This document shows, piece by piece, positions 25,392 to 36,361 of a stretch of 64,000 nucleotides of DNA (the stretch's first letter is position 1; every line of letters starts with the position of its first letter). A program made the translations under genes and the position numbers. The notes under the pieces are model-generated. The model was not told the DNA's origin, searched no databases, and saw only the letters and a list, made by a program, of their open reading frames with translations. The stretch is from Streptomyces antibioticus (GTDB lineage Bacteria > Actinomycetota > Actinomycetes > Streptomycetales > Streptomycetaceae), in the NCBI RefSeq assembly GCF_001514065.1, contig NZ_KQ948423.1, positions 641,692-705,691 of the forward strand, given 5' to 3'.

Positions 25392-25424
25392 AGGGCGGGC
25401 GTCCGTTGGGGCGCCCGCCCTTTC
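25392..25424. terminator. Bidirectional terminator, subtilase and anti-sigma gene
   Basis: AGGGCGGGCG (25392-25401) pairs with CGCCCGCCCT (25412-25421), extended by a G-U pair, and is followed by TTTCT. It lies between the subtilase stop (+) and the stop of the minus-strand anti-sigma-like gene. Confidence 0.82.
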
Positions 25425-25438
25425 TCATGCCCGCGTTC

Positions 25439-26146
25439 TCACGCGCACGGCAGGCCGCGCGACTCCGGCAACGACGCCTGGATCCAGGCCCGTTCGCGGG
25501 CGACCTCCTTGTCGCCGACCACCCAGTGGTCGGGTACGGCGTCGCCCTGGAGCACCCCGAACAGCACCCGGTCGCCCTTGTGCAGGCCGTCGGCGAAGGT
25601 GTCGTCGACGACGTAGGTGAGCTGCTTCGGGCCCTTCGTGTCCTGCTTGTAGTAGCGGACCACGTCCACGGTGATCCGCAACTGCACCTGGTCCGAGAGG
25701 CGTTCGACCGAGGCGACCTTCCCCTCGACGACGAGCCGGGTGCAGGCCAGGTAGTGCGGGCTGCCGAAGCGGCCGGCTTCGGCGTCCAGCTGGGACTTCT
25801 GGGAGGAGCTGGCGCCGGAGTCCTCGTGGTTGTCGCCGCCCGTCGCGATCAGCCAGCCGAGCCCGGTCACCACGGAGGCCACCGTGGCGGCCACGAGGGT
25901 GCCGAAGGCGAGCTTGGGGGCCCAGACGCGGACTCGTGAGGGACGTACCGGAGCAGGTCGTGGCGCGGGGCGCGGATCCTGCGCCAACGCATCTCCGATG
26001 AGGCCGAGTTGCTCGCGCAGCAGCGTGATGTCATCGGTGGCCGCCCGGTGTTCGGCGCGGAAGGCGGGGTCGGTGTCGTCGGCCAGGGGCGTGCCGGTGA
26101 GCGCCGCCATCAGCGCGTCGTCGACATCCCGGTGTTCGGCGGTCAT
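25439..26146 (-). CDS. Membrane-anchored protein coupled to the ECF sigma factor, probable anti-sigma factor
   Basis: This is a 235-residue protein with one membrane helix around residues 70-92 (LAFGTLVAATVASVVTGLGWL). The cytoplasmic head (residues 1-65, DVDDALMAALTGTPLADD) is short and acidic. It lacks the H-x3-C-x2-C motif of zinc anti-sigma factors. The extracytoplasmic part carries KSQLDAEAGRFGSPHYLACTRLVVEGKV and a compact beta-rich domain to the C-terminus. Its ATG follows the sigma stop by a single base (TGA-C-ATG), the classic sigma/anti-sigma layout. Assignment as anti-sigma is by context and topology rather than by sequence motif. Confidence 0.72.
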   Translation of the reverse strand: MTAEHRDVDDALMAALTGTPLADDTDPAFRAEHRAATDDITLLREQLGLIGDALAQDPRPAPRPAPVRPSRVRVWAPKLAFGTLVAATVASVVTGLGWLIATGGDNHEDSGASSSQKSQLDAEAGRFGSPHYLACTRLVVEGKVASVERLSDQVQLRITVDVVRYYKQDTKGPKQLTYVVDDTFADGLHKGDRVLFGVLQGDAVPDHWVVGDKEVARERAWIQASLPESRGLPCA

Positions 26147-26147
26147 G

Positions 26148-26687
26148 TCACACCACCTCGTCCTCGTGCAGACGGGCGCGCAGCGCGCGGACCGCCGTGT
26201 GCAGCCTGCTCTTGACCGTGCCCTCGGGGACGCCGAGTTCCTGGGCGATGTCCCGGACCGGCAGGTCGGCGTAGAACCGCAGGACGAGGACCTGGCGCTG
26301 GGCGTCGGGGAGTTCGTCCAGTCCCTGGGCGACGGCGAGCGAGAGCACGCTGGTGTCCTCGCCGGAGGGGTGCTCCAACTGCCGCAAGGAGGCGAGGCGT
26401 TCACCGATGCGCTCCTGGCGACGCTTGGCGCGGTGCCAGTCCATGGCGAGGTTGGAGGCGACGACGGCCGCCCAGGCGGAGACGTCGCGTGGTGCCTCGT
26501 ACCCCTTGGCCGCGCGCTCCAGCAACCGCAGGCGGACCTGCTGCACCCCGTCCGGCAGGTCCGCCTGCGGTACGCCGCCGAGCGCGAGCACGGCTCGCAC
26601 CCGACGTTCCTGGGCCGCGTCGAGGGGGTCGTCCGGCCCGTCATGGACGCCCTCCCCCTGGCCGCGGCGGGCCTTTCTGCGCAGCAC
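26148..26687 (-). CDS. ECF-type RNA polymerase sigma factor
   Basis: This is a 179-residue sigma-70 family factor. The region 2 helices include VSAWAAVVASNLAMDWHRAKRRQERI. Region 4 is FYADLPVRDIAQELGVPEGTVKSRLHTAVRAL, a typical -35 recognition helix-turn-helix. The GTG start at 26687 follows GGGGGAG. No C-terminal extension is present. A candidate self-promoter, GAAC-N17-CGTC, lies about 33 bases upstream. It would direct an envelope or stress regulon under control of the co-transcribed membrane protein. The subgroup cannot be named with certainty. Confidence 0.9.
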   Translation of the reverse strand: MLRRKARRGQGEGVHDGPDDPLDAAQERRVRAVLALGGVPQADLPDGVQQVRLRLLERAAKGYEAPRDVSAWAAVVASNLAMDWHRAKRRQERIGERLASLRQLEHPSGEDTSVLSLAVAQGLDELPDAQRQVLVLRFYADLPVRDIAQELGVPEGTVKSRLHTAVRALRARLHEDEVV

Positions 26688-26719
26688 GGCTCCCCCTCTC
26701 CTCGCCGCGTTTCCTCTAT

Positions 26720-26744
26720 GACGCGGGTCCGGGCGGAAACGTTC
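26720..26744 (-). promoter_or_regulatory. Candidate ECF-type promoter of the sigma operon
   Basis: On the minus strand GAAC (26744-26741), 17 bases, then CGTC (26723-26720) resembles the general ECF form GGAAC-N16/17-CGTC, with the first G replaced by C. It suggests autoregulation. Confidence 0.4.
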
Positions 26745-26799
26745 GGCTCGATTCCCGGAATTCTTTCTTCACATGATCACCACTGTCAGCATGTGACCC

Positions 26800-29921
<3,122 letters not shown>

Positions 29922-29931
29922 ACCTCGGGGG

Positions 29932-30447
29932 TCAGGGCCTCCTGACCTCGTAGAGGAAACAGCCGTACTCGACGGCCCGGACGTGGACGAGCGCCACGGC
30001 CGGGTCGTCGAACGCGTTCCGGAAGGCGTCGTCGTCGAGGGTGCCGACCAGCTCGCCGCCGAGGATGTGCCCGTCGGAGGAGTAGCGGCGGACGGTCCGG
30101 TGGTCGTTGTCGAACGGGTATCCGTCGCCCTCGGGTCCCTGACATTCCTCGGCGTGGATGAAGACGGGCCCCTGCTCGTCGTAGGCCCCCGGCTCGGCGC
30201 CCGTCCGTGCGGCCCAGCGGCGCAGCGGGGCGTACGAGACCAGGGCGATCCGCTCGCCCGGCACGCTGCGCCGCAGACAGCACCGCAGGGGCGCGCCGCC
30301 CTCGTCGTCGGTCACGGGAACCATCTCGCGCCCCGAGTCGTCGGTGGAGCGGAGCTCTTTCAGAGCGGACGGGGGGACGGGGCGTGCGGTGTAGGTGGTC
30401 ATGTGCGTCAGGGGTGTCATGGGTGCCGTGGGTGTCATGGGTGCCAT
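29932..30447 (-). CDS. DUF1203 family protein
   Basis: This 171-residue cytoplasmic protein has the DUF1203 core: GGAPLRCCLRRSVPGERIAL, PLRRWAARTGAEPG, GPVFIHAEECQG and a C-terminal VHVRAVEYGCFLYEVRRP. The family has no known function; conserved Cys and His residues could bind a metal. ATG 30447 is preferred because GGGAGG precedes it by 9 bases. It gives an odd Met/Pro/Thr-rich head encoded by a short tandem repeat (MAPMTPTAPMTP). Homologues usually begin near the MTTYTARPVP at 30402. It is convergent with asd (only 10 bases apart) and divergent from pepN copy 2. Confidence 0.82.
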   Translation of the reverse strand: MAPMTPTAPMTPLTHMTTYTARPVPPSALKELRSTDDSGREMVPVTDDEGGAPLRCCLRRSVPGERIALVSYAPLRRWAARTGAEPGAYDEQGPVFIHAEECQGPEGDGYPFDNDHRTVRRYSSDGHILGGELVGTLDDDAFRNAFDDPAVALVHVRAVEYGCFLYEVRRP

Positions 30448-30568
30448 GTGCTCCACCCTCCCGCCTGTCTTCCCCGGTCACCGGCGGGTTCCGGACATCG
30501 CGTTTCGTCCGGCTCCCATGGAAGGATGGCGGAACCGCCGAACCTACCCATAACGAGGAGATGACCGC

Positions 30569-33145
30569 GTGCCTGGCACAAACCTGACTCGCGAAGAGGC
30601 TCAGCAGCGAGCAAAGCTGCTCACCGTCGAGTCCTACGAGATCGATCTCGACCTCTCCGGCGCGCAAGAGGGCGGTACCTACAGGTCCGTGACCACGGTG
30701 CGCTTCGACGTGGCCGAGAGCGGCGCGGAGTCCTTCATCGACCTGGTGGCCCCCGAGGTCCACGAGGTCACCCTGAACGGCGACGCGCTCGACCCGGCGG
30801 AGGTCTTCAAGGACTCCCGCATCGCGCTCCCCGGCCTGCTCCAGGGCCGTAACGTCCTGCGCGTGGCGGCGGACTGCGCCTACACCAACACGGGCGAGGG
30901 CCTGCACCGCTTCGTCGACCCGGTCGACCAGCAGGCGTACCTGTACACCCAGTTCGAGGTGCCGGACGCCCGCCGCGTCTTCGCCTCCTTCGAGCAGCCG
31001 GACCTGAAGGCCACCTTCCAGTTCACCGTGAAGGCGCCGACCGGCTGGACGGTCATCTCCAACTCCCCGACGCCGGAGCCCAAGGACGACGTCTGGGAGT
31101 TCGAGCCCACCCCGCGGATCTCGTCGTACATCACGGCGCTGATCGTCGGCCCGTACCACTCGGTGCACAGCGTCTACGAGAAGGACGGCCAGTCCGTCCC
31201 GCTCGGCATCTACTGCCGCCCCTCGCTCGCCGAGTTCCTCGACTCGGACGCGATCTTCGAGGTGACGCGGCAGGGCTTCGACTGGTTCCAGGAGAAGTTC
31301 GACTACGCGTACCCGTTCAAGAAGTACGACCAGTTGTTCGTGCCGGAGTTCAACGCGGGCGCGATGGAGAACGCGGGCGCGGTCACCATCCGTGACCAGT
31401 ACGTCTTCCGCTCGAAGGTCACGGACGCCGCGTACGAGGTCCGTGCCGAGACGATCCTCCATGAGCTGGCCCACATGTGGTTCGGCGACCTGGTCACCAT
31501 GGAGTGGTGGAACGACCTGTGGCTGAACGAGTCGTTCGCCACGTACACGTCGATCGCCTGTCAGGCGTACGCGCCGGACAGCCGCTGGCCGCACTCCTGG
31601 ACGACGTTCGCCAACTCGATGAAGACGTGGGCCTACCGCCAGGACCAGCTCCCGTCGACGCACCCGATCATGGCGGAGATCCGTGACCTGGACGACGTCC
31701 TGGTCAACTTCGACGGCATCACCTACGCCAAGGGCGCGAGCGTCCTCAAGCAGCTCGTGGCGTACGTCGGCATGGACGAGTTCTTCGCGGGCGTGCAGGC
31801 GTACTTCAAGCGGCACGCGTTCGGCAACACGCGCCTGTCGGACCTGCTGGGCGCGCTGGAGGAGACCTCCGGCCGCGACCTGGGCACCTGGTCGCAGAAG
31901 TGGCTCCAGACGGCCGGCATCAACATCCTGCGCCCCGAGATCGAGACGGACGAGCACGGCGTCATCACGTCGTTCGCCATCCGCCAGGAGGCCCCGGCGC
32001 TCCCGGCGGGCGCGAAGGGCGAGCCGACGCTGCGCCCGCACCGCATCGCGGTCGGCCTGTACGAACTCGACGAGGACAGCGGCAAGCTGGTCCGCGACGA
32101 GCGCGTCGAGCTGGACGTCGACGGCGAGCTGACGGCCGTGCCGCAGCTGGTCGGCAAGCGCCGCCCGGCGGTCGTGCTGCTGAACGACGACGACCTGTCG
32201 TACGCGAAGGTCCGCCTGGACGAGCAGAGCCTGGCGTTCGTGACGGAGCACCTGGGCGACTTCGAGTCGTCGCTCCCCCGTGCCCTGTGCTGGGCGTCGG
32301 CCTGGGACATGACGCGTGACGCGGAACTCGCGACCCGCGACTACCTCTCCCTGGTCCTGTCCGGCATCGGCAAGGAGTCGGACATCGGTGTCGTGCAGTC
32401 GCTGCACCGGCAGGTGAAGCTGGCGATCGAGCTGTACGCCGACCCGGCGGCCCGCGAGGCGCTGCTGACCCGCTGGACCGACGCCACGCTGGCGCACCTG
32501 CGGTCGGCGACCGCGGGCAGCGACCACCAGCTGGCGTGGGCGCGCGCGTTCGCGGCGACGGCCCGCACGCCGGAGCAGCTGGACCTCCTGGAGGCCCTGC
32601 TGGACGGTTCGCAGACGATCGAGGGCCTGGCGGTGGACACCGAGCTGCGCTGGGCGTTCGTGGAGCGCCTCGCGGCGGTCGGCCGCTTCGACGAGGCCGA
32701 GATCGCCGGCGAGTACGAGCGGGACAAGACCGCGGCCGGCGAGCGCCACGCGGCGACGGCCCGTGCGGCCCGTCCGACGGCGGAGGCGAAGGCGGAGGCC
32801 TGGGCGCAGGTCGTGGAGTCCGACAAGCTCCCGAACGCGGTGCAGGAAGCGGTGATCGGCGGCTTCGTCCAGACCGGCCAGCGTGAACTGCTCGCCCCGT
32901 ACACCGACAAGTACTTCGAGGTGGTCAAGGGCATCTGGGACACCCGCTCCCACGAGATCGCCCAGCAGATCGCGGTCGGCCTCTACCCGTCGATCCAGGT
33001 CTCGGAGGAGACCCTGGCCAAGACGGACACCTGGCTGACGTCGGCCGAGCCCAACGCGGCCCTGCGCCGCCTGGTCTCGGAATCCCGCTCGGGCGTGGAA
33101 CGCGCGCTGAAGGCGCAGGCTGCGGACGCGGCGGCGACGGAGTAG
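30569..33145 (+). CDS. pepN: Aminopeptidase N, M1 family (paralogue 2)
   Basis: This is an 858-residue cytoplasmic zinc aminopeptidase. The GAMEN motif lies near residue 264. The zinc ligands are H298 and H302 in the HELAH motif (ILHELAHMWFGDLVTMEWW) and E321 in LWLNESFATY. It matches copy 1 (10929-13502) over the whole length, for example both have TGEGLHRFVDP and SVLKQLVAYVG, but many positions differ, so this is an old duplication. The GTG start follows GAGGAG by 8 bases and begins VPGTNLTREEA, parallel to copy 1. It has its own terminator. The two enzymes may differ in substrate preference or in regulation. Confidence 0.95.
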   Translation: MPGTNLTREEAQQRAKLLTVESYEIDLDLSGAQEGGTYRSVTTVRFDVAESGAESFIDLVAPEVHEVTLNGDALDPAEVFKDSRIALPGLLQGRNVLRVAADCAYTNTGEGLHRFVDPVDQQAYLYTQFEVPDARRVFASFEQPDLKATFQFTVKAPTGWTVISNSPTPEPKDDVWEFEPTPRISSYITALIVGPYHSVHSVYEKDGQSVPLGIYCRPSLAEFLDSDAIFEVTRQGFDWFQEKFDYAYPFKKYDQLFVPEFNAGAMENAGAVTIRDQYVFRSKVTDAAYEVRAETILHELAHMWFGDLVTMEWWNDLWLNESFATYTSIACQAYAPDSRWPHSWTTFANSMKTWAYRQDQLPSTHPIMAEIRDLDDVLVNFDGITYAKGASVLKQLVAYVGMDEFFAGVQAYFKRHAFGNTRLSDLLGALEETSGRDLGTWSQKWLQTAGINILRPEIETDEHGVITSFAIRQEAPALPAGAKGEPTLRPHRIAVGLYELDEDSGKLVRDERVELDVDGELTAVPQLVGKRRPAVVLLNDDDLSYAKVRLDEQSLAFVTEHLGDFESSLPRALCWASAWDMTRDAELATRDYLSLVLSGIGKESDIGVVQSLHRQVKLAIELYADPAAREALLTRWTDATLAHLRSATAGSDHQLAWARAFAATARTPEQLDLLEALLDGSQTIEGLAVDTELRWAFVERLAAVGRFDEAEIAGEYERDKTAAGERHAATARAARPTAEAKAEAWAQVVESDKLPNAVQEAVIGGFVQTGQRELLAPYTDKYFEVVKGIWDTRSHEIAQQIAVGLYPSIQVSEETLAKTDTWLTSAEPNAALRRLVSESRSGVERALKAQAADAAATE

Positions 33146-33165
33146 TAGCGGCCGGTACGTGGACG

Positions 33166-33196
33166 GGGGCGCTCGGAGTTGTTCCGGGCGCCCCTT
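33166..33196 (+). terminator. Terminator of pepN copy 2
   Basis: GGGGCGCTCGGA (33166-33177) pairs with TCCGGGCGCCCC (33183-33194), with one G-U pair and a 5-base loop, then TT. It is 20 bases after the stop. Confidence 0.78.
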
Positions 33197-33225
33197 GTCG
33201 TGGGAACGCCGGCTCGCGTCGCGCG

Positions 33226-33283
33226 TGCGGGCCGGTGGGGGCGGTGGCGCCGGGTCGTATAACGGGTGCGGGCCGGTGGGGGC
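33226..33283 (+). repeat. Short direct repeat and GC-rich Streptomyces intergenic element
   Basis: TGCGGGCCGGTGGGGGC occurs at 33226-33242 and again at 33267-33283. The second copy runs into the GGTCGCGCAGTTCCCCGC block, which I recall as frequent in Streptomyces intergenic regions. No gene is supported in 33146-33439. Confidence 0.6.
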
Positions 33284-33331
33284 TGGTCGCGCAGTTCCCC
33301 GCGCCCCTTGGTCGCTCATGTGGACCTACTG

Positions 33332-33421
33332 AGCTGCGGGCAGTCGTGCCGCTGGGGCGGCACCCGGCCCAAAGAAGCGGCACCCCGCCAACGCGGGTGA
33401 GTGACACCCCCGCGACCTCAG
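33332..33421 (+). repeat. 90-bp dispersed intergenic repeat, copy 1
   Basis: This segment aligns without gaps to 39655-39744, with 82 of 90 bases identical. It starts AGCTGCGGGCAGTCGTGCCG and ends CCCCCGCGACCTCAG. It contains complementary blocks (CCGCTGGGGCGG, GCGGCACCCCGCC) that could fold. It lies downstream of pepN copy 2 and close to the LysR stop. It is intergenic and not coding; spurious frames across it explain similar predicted peptides. Confidence 0.85.
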
Positions 33422-33439
33422 CCTCACCCCGCCGCGCCC

Positions 33440-34342
33440 TCAGCCCACCCCCGCAGCAACCCCCTCCAACGCCCCCAGCACCCGCCCCACCACACCCCCC
33501 GCCTCACTACCCCGCCGTACCGCCGCCACCACATGCCGCACCGGCCGGTCCGCCCCCAGCTCCCGCATCACCACCCCACCCCTCCCCACCGCAGCCATCC
33601 GCGGCACCAACGCCACCCCCATCCCCGCCTCCACCATCGCCAGGATCGCCGTCCACCCCGCCGCCGAATGCCCCTGCCGAGGCGTGAACCCGGCCGCCTC
33701 GCACGCCCCGCGCGTGATGTCCGACCACGGCCCGCTCCCCCCGAAGATCCACGCCTCCCCGGCCAGATCGGCCAACCGCAGCCCCGCCGCATCCGCCAGC
33801 TCATGCCCCCGCGGCAGTGCCACATCCAGCGGGTCCGCCAGCAGCTCCACCCGCGTGAACCGCCCGTCCCCCACCACCGGCGCCTGCGCGGCCAGCGACA
33901 ACGCGAGGTCGACCTCCCCCGCGGCCAACAGCTCGTACGCCTCCCCCGCCTCCGCCTCCCGCACCCGCACACTCACCCCGGGAGCGGAATCCCGCAGCGC
34001 CCGCACCGCGGGTACGACCAGCGCGGGCACCGCGGTCGAGAAGGCGCCGACCCGCACCTCCCCCACCTCCCCCCGCAGATGCGCCGCCAACTCCGCGTCC
34101 GCCCGCTCCAGTTGCTCGAACACCGCCTCGGCATGCCGCAGCACGAGCTGCGCCGCGTCCGTGAGCCGCACCCGCCGCCCCCGCGCCTCCAGGAGCGGCA
34201 CCCCCAGCTGCTTCGCCAGATTGGTCAGCTGCTGCGACACCGCCGACGGAGTCATCCGCAGCGCCTCGGCCGTCGCGGTCACGGTGCCCTGCTCCCGCAG
34301 CGTCCGCAGGATGCGCAGTTTCCGGATGTCCCACTCGACCAT
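33440..34342 (-). CDS. LysR-family transcriptional regulator
   Basis: This is a 300-residue regulator. The N-terminal winged helix (residues 5-65) has the LysR form RKLRILRTLREQGTVTATAE, then TPSAVSQQLTNLAKQLGVPL. The rest is the effector-binding domain, starting near VRVGAFSTAVPALVVPAVRA. The ligand is unknown. It is the last gene of a minus-strand unit with two EamA exporters, and its start overlaps the preceding EamA gene by 64 bases. Being co-directional rather than divergent is unusual for LysR genes and suggests its targets include distant loci. GC is extreme near the 3' end. Confidence 0.9.
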   Translation of the reverse strand: MVEWDIRKLRILRTLREQGTVTATAEALRMTPSAVSQQLTNLAKQLGVPLLEARGRRVRLTDAAQLVLRHAEAVFEQLERADAELAAHLRGEVGEVRVGAFSTAVPALVVPAVRALRDSAPGVSVRVREAEAGEAYELLAAGEVDLALSLAAQAPVVGDGRFTRVELLADPLDVALPRGHELADAAGLRLADLAGEAWIFGGSGPWSDITRGACEAAGFTPRQGHSAAGWTAILAMVEAGMGVALVPRMAAVGRGGVVMRELGADRPVRHVVAAVRRGSEAGGVVGRVLGALEGVAAGVG

Positions 34343-35265
34343 GAGGGCAACCTACGCAAGCCAGGGCCGGCGCCCGACATCACCCCGCCGAGGATCAGCG
34401 CCATGCACAGCACCTGCAGCGGCCCGACCGTCTCCCCGAGCACCGCCCAGGACAGCAGGGCCACGCACACCGGCTGGAGGTAGTAGACGATCCCGGCACG
34501 GGCCGCGCCGATCAGGGCGATGGCCTTGTTCCAGGCGAAGAAGGCGACGGCCGAGGAGGCCACCCCGACGTACACCAGCGGCAGCACCGTCGCGGTCGTC
34601 GGGGTGAACCCGCCCTGGACCGCCAGGCTCACGCCCTGCGCGGGCAGCAGCAGCCCGGCCCCGACGAGGAACGTGGTGAACAGGAAGGCCGTACCCCCGA
34701 GTTCGGCGGGCCGGCGCCGCAACAGCGCGCTGTACGCGGCGAAGCAGCAGGCCGCGCCGATCATCCACAGGTCCCCGGCAGCGAACCCGGCACCCCCGCC
34801 CATCAGCAGCAGCACTCCCGCGCAGGCCACCAGCAGCCCCGCGACCCGGCGCCGCCCCAGCCGTACGCCGGACGCCCGCTCGAACACCGCCATGAGCACC
34901 GGCGACGCGGCCATGATCATGCCCATCGTGGCGGCGGAGGTGGTCACCCCGGCCTGATTCACCAGGGTGTTGTAGACGGTGACACCGAGGAGCGAGGCAA
35001 GGACGACGAAACGCAGATGCCGGCGGATCGCCGCCCGCTGCCGCCAGGCCTGCCGCGCCCCGAACGGGGCGACCGCCACGAGCGCGACGATCCAGCGCCA
35101 GAAGGCCTGTTGAACGGGCGGCACGCTGTCGTGCAGCGCACGGGAGGTGACGAAGCTGCCCGACCAGACGACGGTCGCGAGGGCGGCGCAAGCGACCCCG
35201 AGGGCGGCGGTCTGCGCGGCCCTCGGGGTCGTACGGGTGGGGGTCCTTTCGAGGACGTCGGTCAC
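34279..35265 (-). CDS. EamA-family (DMT) transporter
   Basis: This is a 328-residue drug/metabolite transporter with ten predicted helices in two EamA repeats. Repeat 1 is seen in ALATVVWSGSFVTSRAL to ASPVLMAVFERASGVRLG, and repeat 2 in YSALLRRRPAELGGTA to YLQPVCVALLSWAVLGE. Members export amino acids, nucleosides or small drugs. After the last helix (ALILGGVMSGAGPG) about 25 hydrophilic residues extend into the LysR gene. Another frame would stop at 34352 just before the LysR ATG, so a late frameshift is possible. It probably lies under the MarR-controlled promoter shared with the upstream EamA gene. Confidence 0.86.
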   Translation of the reverse strand: MTDVLERTPTRTTPRAAQTAALGVACAALATVVWSGSFVTSRALHDSVPPVQQAFWRWIVALVAVAPFGARQAWRQRAAIRRHLRFVVLASLLGVTVYNTLVNQAGVTTSAATMGMIMAASPVLMAVFERASGVRLGRRRVAGLLVACAGVLLLMGGGAGFAAGDLWMIGAACCFAAYSALLRRRPAELGGTAFLFTTFLVGAGLLLPAQGVSLAVQGGFTPTTATVLPLVYVGVASSAVAFFAWNKAIALIGAARAGIVYYLQPVCVALLSWAVLGETVGPLQVLCMALILGGVMSGAGPGLRRLPSWSSGTSGNCASCGRCGSRAP

Positions 35266-35300
35266 GCAGGTCCTTCCACTGCTCGGTGATCTCGGTGGAT

Positions 35301-36254
35301 CTACCGTCGCAGCGCCGGACCTGTCACGTCCATCGAATCTTTCCGGAGGTTCTTTTCAGTAGAACTGAACGATCGGATCGGGGCACCAGCCGTCGTCCCC
35401 GGGGTCCACTGCCGCAGCTGGCCGAACACCGTCGCCCCGAACGCCAGCGCCATGCCCGCCAGCTGGACCGGCGTCAGCTCCTGTCCGAGCGCCGCCCAGC
35501 CGACGACCGCCGCGGTCAGCGGGGAGAGCGGGCCGAGGAAGGTGACCTGGGTGGCGGTGAGACGGCCGATGCCGCGGAACCACAGCCAGTAGGCGACGGC
35601 CGTGTTGGCGAGCGCGAGGTAGAGGTAGCCGCCGATCGCCCGCCCGTCGAGCGCCGGCGGGGCGCCCTCGACCAGGAAGGCCAGTGGCGCGATGAGCAGT
35701 CCGCCCGCGGTCAGCTGCCAGGCGGTGAGCGCCAGCGGACCCACCCCCTCGGGCCGGCCCCAGCGCTTGGTCAGCACCGTGCCGGTGGACATGGAGGCGG
35801 CGGAGGCGAGCGCCGCCAGCACGCCGACGACATCGAGGGCCCCGGCCGCCTTCAGTACGACGAGACTGACGCCGAACGCCGCCACGACCCCGGTGAGCAC
35901 GCTCCGGGTGGTGGGCCGCTGCCCCAGCAGCACCGCCGAGAGCCCCACCACGAACAGCGGCCCGACCGATCCGACGACCGCCGCCATCCCGCCGGGCAGC
36001 CGGTAAGCCGACAGGAACAGCAGCGGGAAGAAGGCGCCGATGTTCAGCGCGCCGAGCACCGCGGCCTTGCCCCACCAGATGCCGCGCGGCAGCACCCGGG
36101 CGAGGGCGAGCAGGACGAGTCCGGCGGGCAGGGCCCGCATGAGGCCGGTGAACAGGGGGCGGTCGGCCGGGAGGAACTCGGTGGTGACGGCGTAGGTGGT
36201 GCCCCAGGAGACGGGGGCGAGGGCGGTGAGCAGGACGGTCGCGGCGCGGTTCAC
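35301..36254 (-). CDS. EamA-family (DMT) transporter, first gene of the MarR-controlled unit
   Basis: This 317-residue exporter has ten helices and two EamA domains (LAPVSWGTTYAVTTEFLPADRP; SVGPLFVVGLSAVLLGQRPT; FLGPLSPLTAAVVGWAALGQ). It resembles the branch containing RhtA/YedA-type amino-acid or metabolite exporters, with an unusual charged tail of about 35 residues (SFSSTEKNLRKDSMDVTGPA). The GTG start at 36254 follows AAGGG. It is divergent from a MarR regulator, and its promoter (TTGACA-N16-TAAGGT) is covered by a 30-bp palindrome. It is therefore probably induced when MarR binds the exported compound. Confidence 0.88.
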   Translation of the reverse strand: MNRAATVLLTALAPVSWGTTYAVTTEFLPADRPLFTGLMRALPAGLVLLALARVLPRGIWWGKAAVLGALNIGAFFPLLFLSAYRLPGGMAAVVGSVGPLFVVGLSAVLLGQRPTTRSVLTGVVAAFGVSLVVLKAAGALDVVGVLAALASAASMSTGTVLTKRWGRPEGVGPLALTAWQLTAGGLLIAPLAFLVEGAPPALDGRAIGGYLYLALANTAVAYWLWFRGIGRLTATQVTFLGPLSPLTAAVVGWAALGQELTPVQLAGMALAFGATVFGQLRQWTPGTTAGAPIRSFSSTEKNLRKDSMDVTGPALRR

Positions 36255-36282
36255 GACGACACCCTTCTGAAGGTCACTTGGT

Positions 36283-36312
36283 AGTAATTACCTTAGTGCT
36301 AAGCTACTTACT
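36283..36312. promoter_or_regulatory. MarR-type operator overlapping the EamA promoter
   Basis: AGTAATTACCTTAG-TG-CTAAGCTACTTACT has arms that match at 12 of 14 positions; the core CTTAG-TG-CTAAG is perfect. It overlaps the minus-strand EamA promoter, -35 TTGACA (36317-36312) and -10 TAAGGT (36295-36290), and is 15 bases upstream of the MarR -35. Binding would block the exporter promoter and modulate MarR. Confidence 0.75.
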
Positions 36313-36326
36313 GTCAACCCACTTTC

Positions 36327-36355
36327 TTGCGGGCGACCGGAACCGGGCGGATACT
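36327..36355 (+). promoter_or_regulatory. Promoter of the MarR gene, probably giving a leaderless mRNA
   Basis: TTGCGG (36327-36332), 17 bases, GATACT (36350-36355). The -10 ends 6 bases before the ATG at 36362 and no Shine-Dalgarno is present, so transcription probably starts at or next to the A of the start codon. Confidence 0.5.
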
Positions 36356-36361
36356 CTCCGC

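Noticed and set aside
22060-25428. Minus-strand frame of about 1120 codons opposite the subtilase
   Set aside because: GC-rich codon bias of the real gene removes stops in this antisense frame; no family features.
33146-33439. Mobile element at the repeat region
   Set aside because: No transposase, terminal inverted repeats or target-site duplication could be identified.
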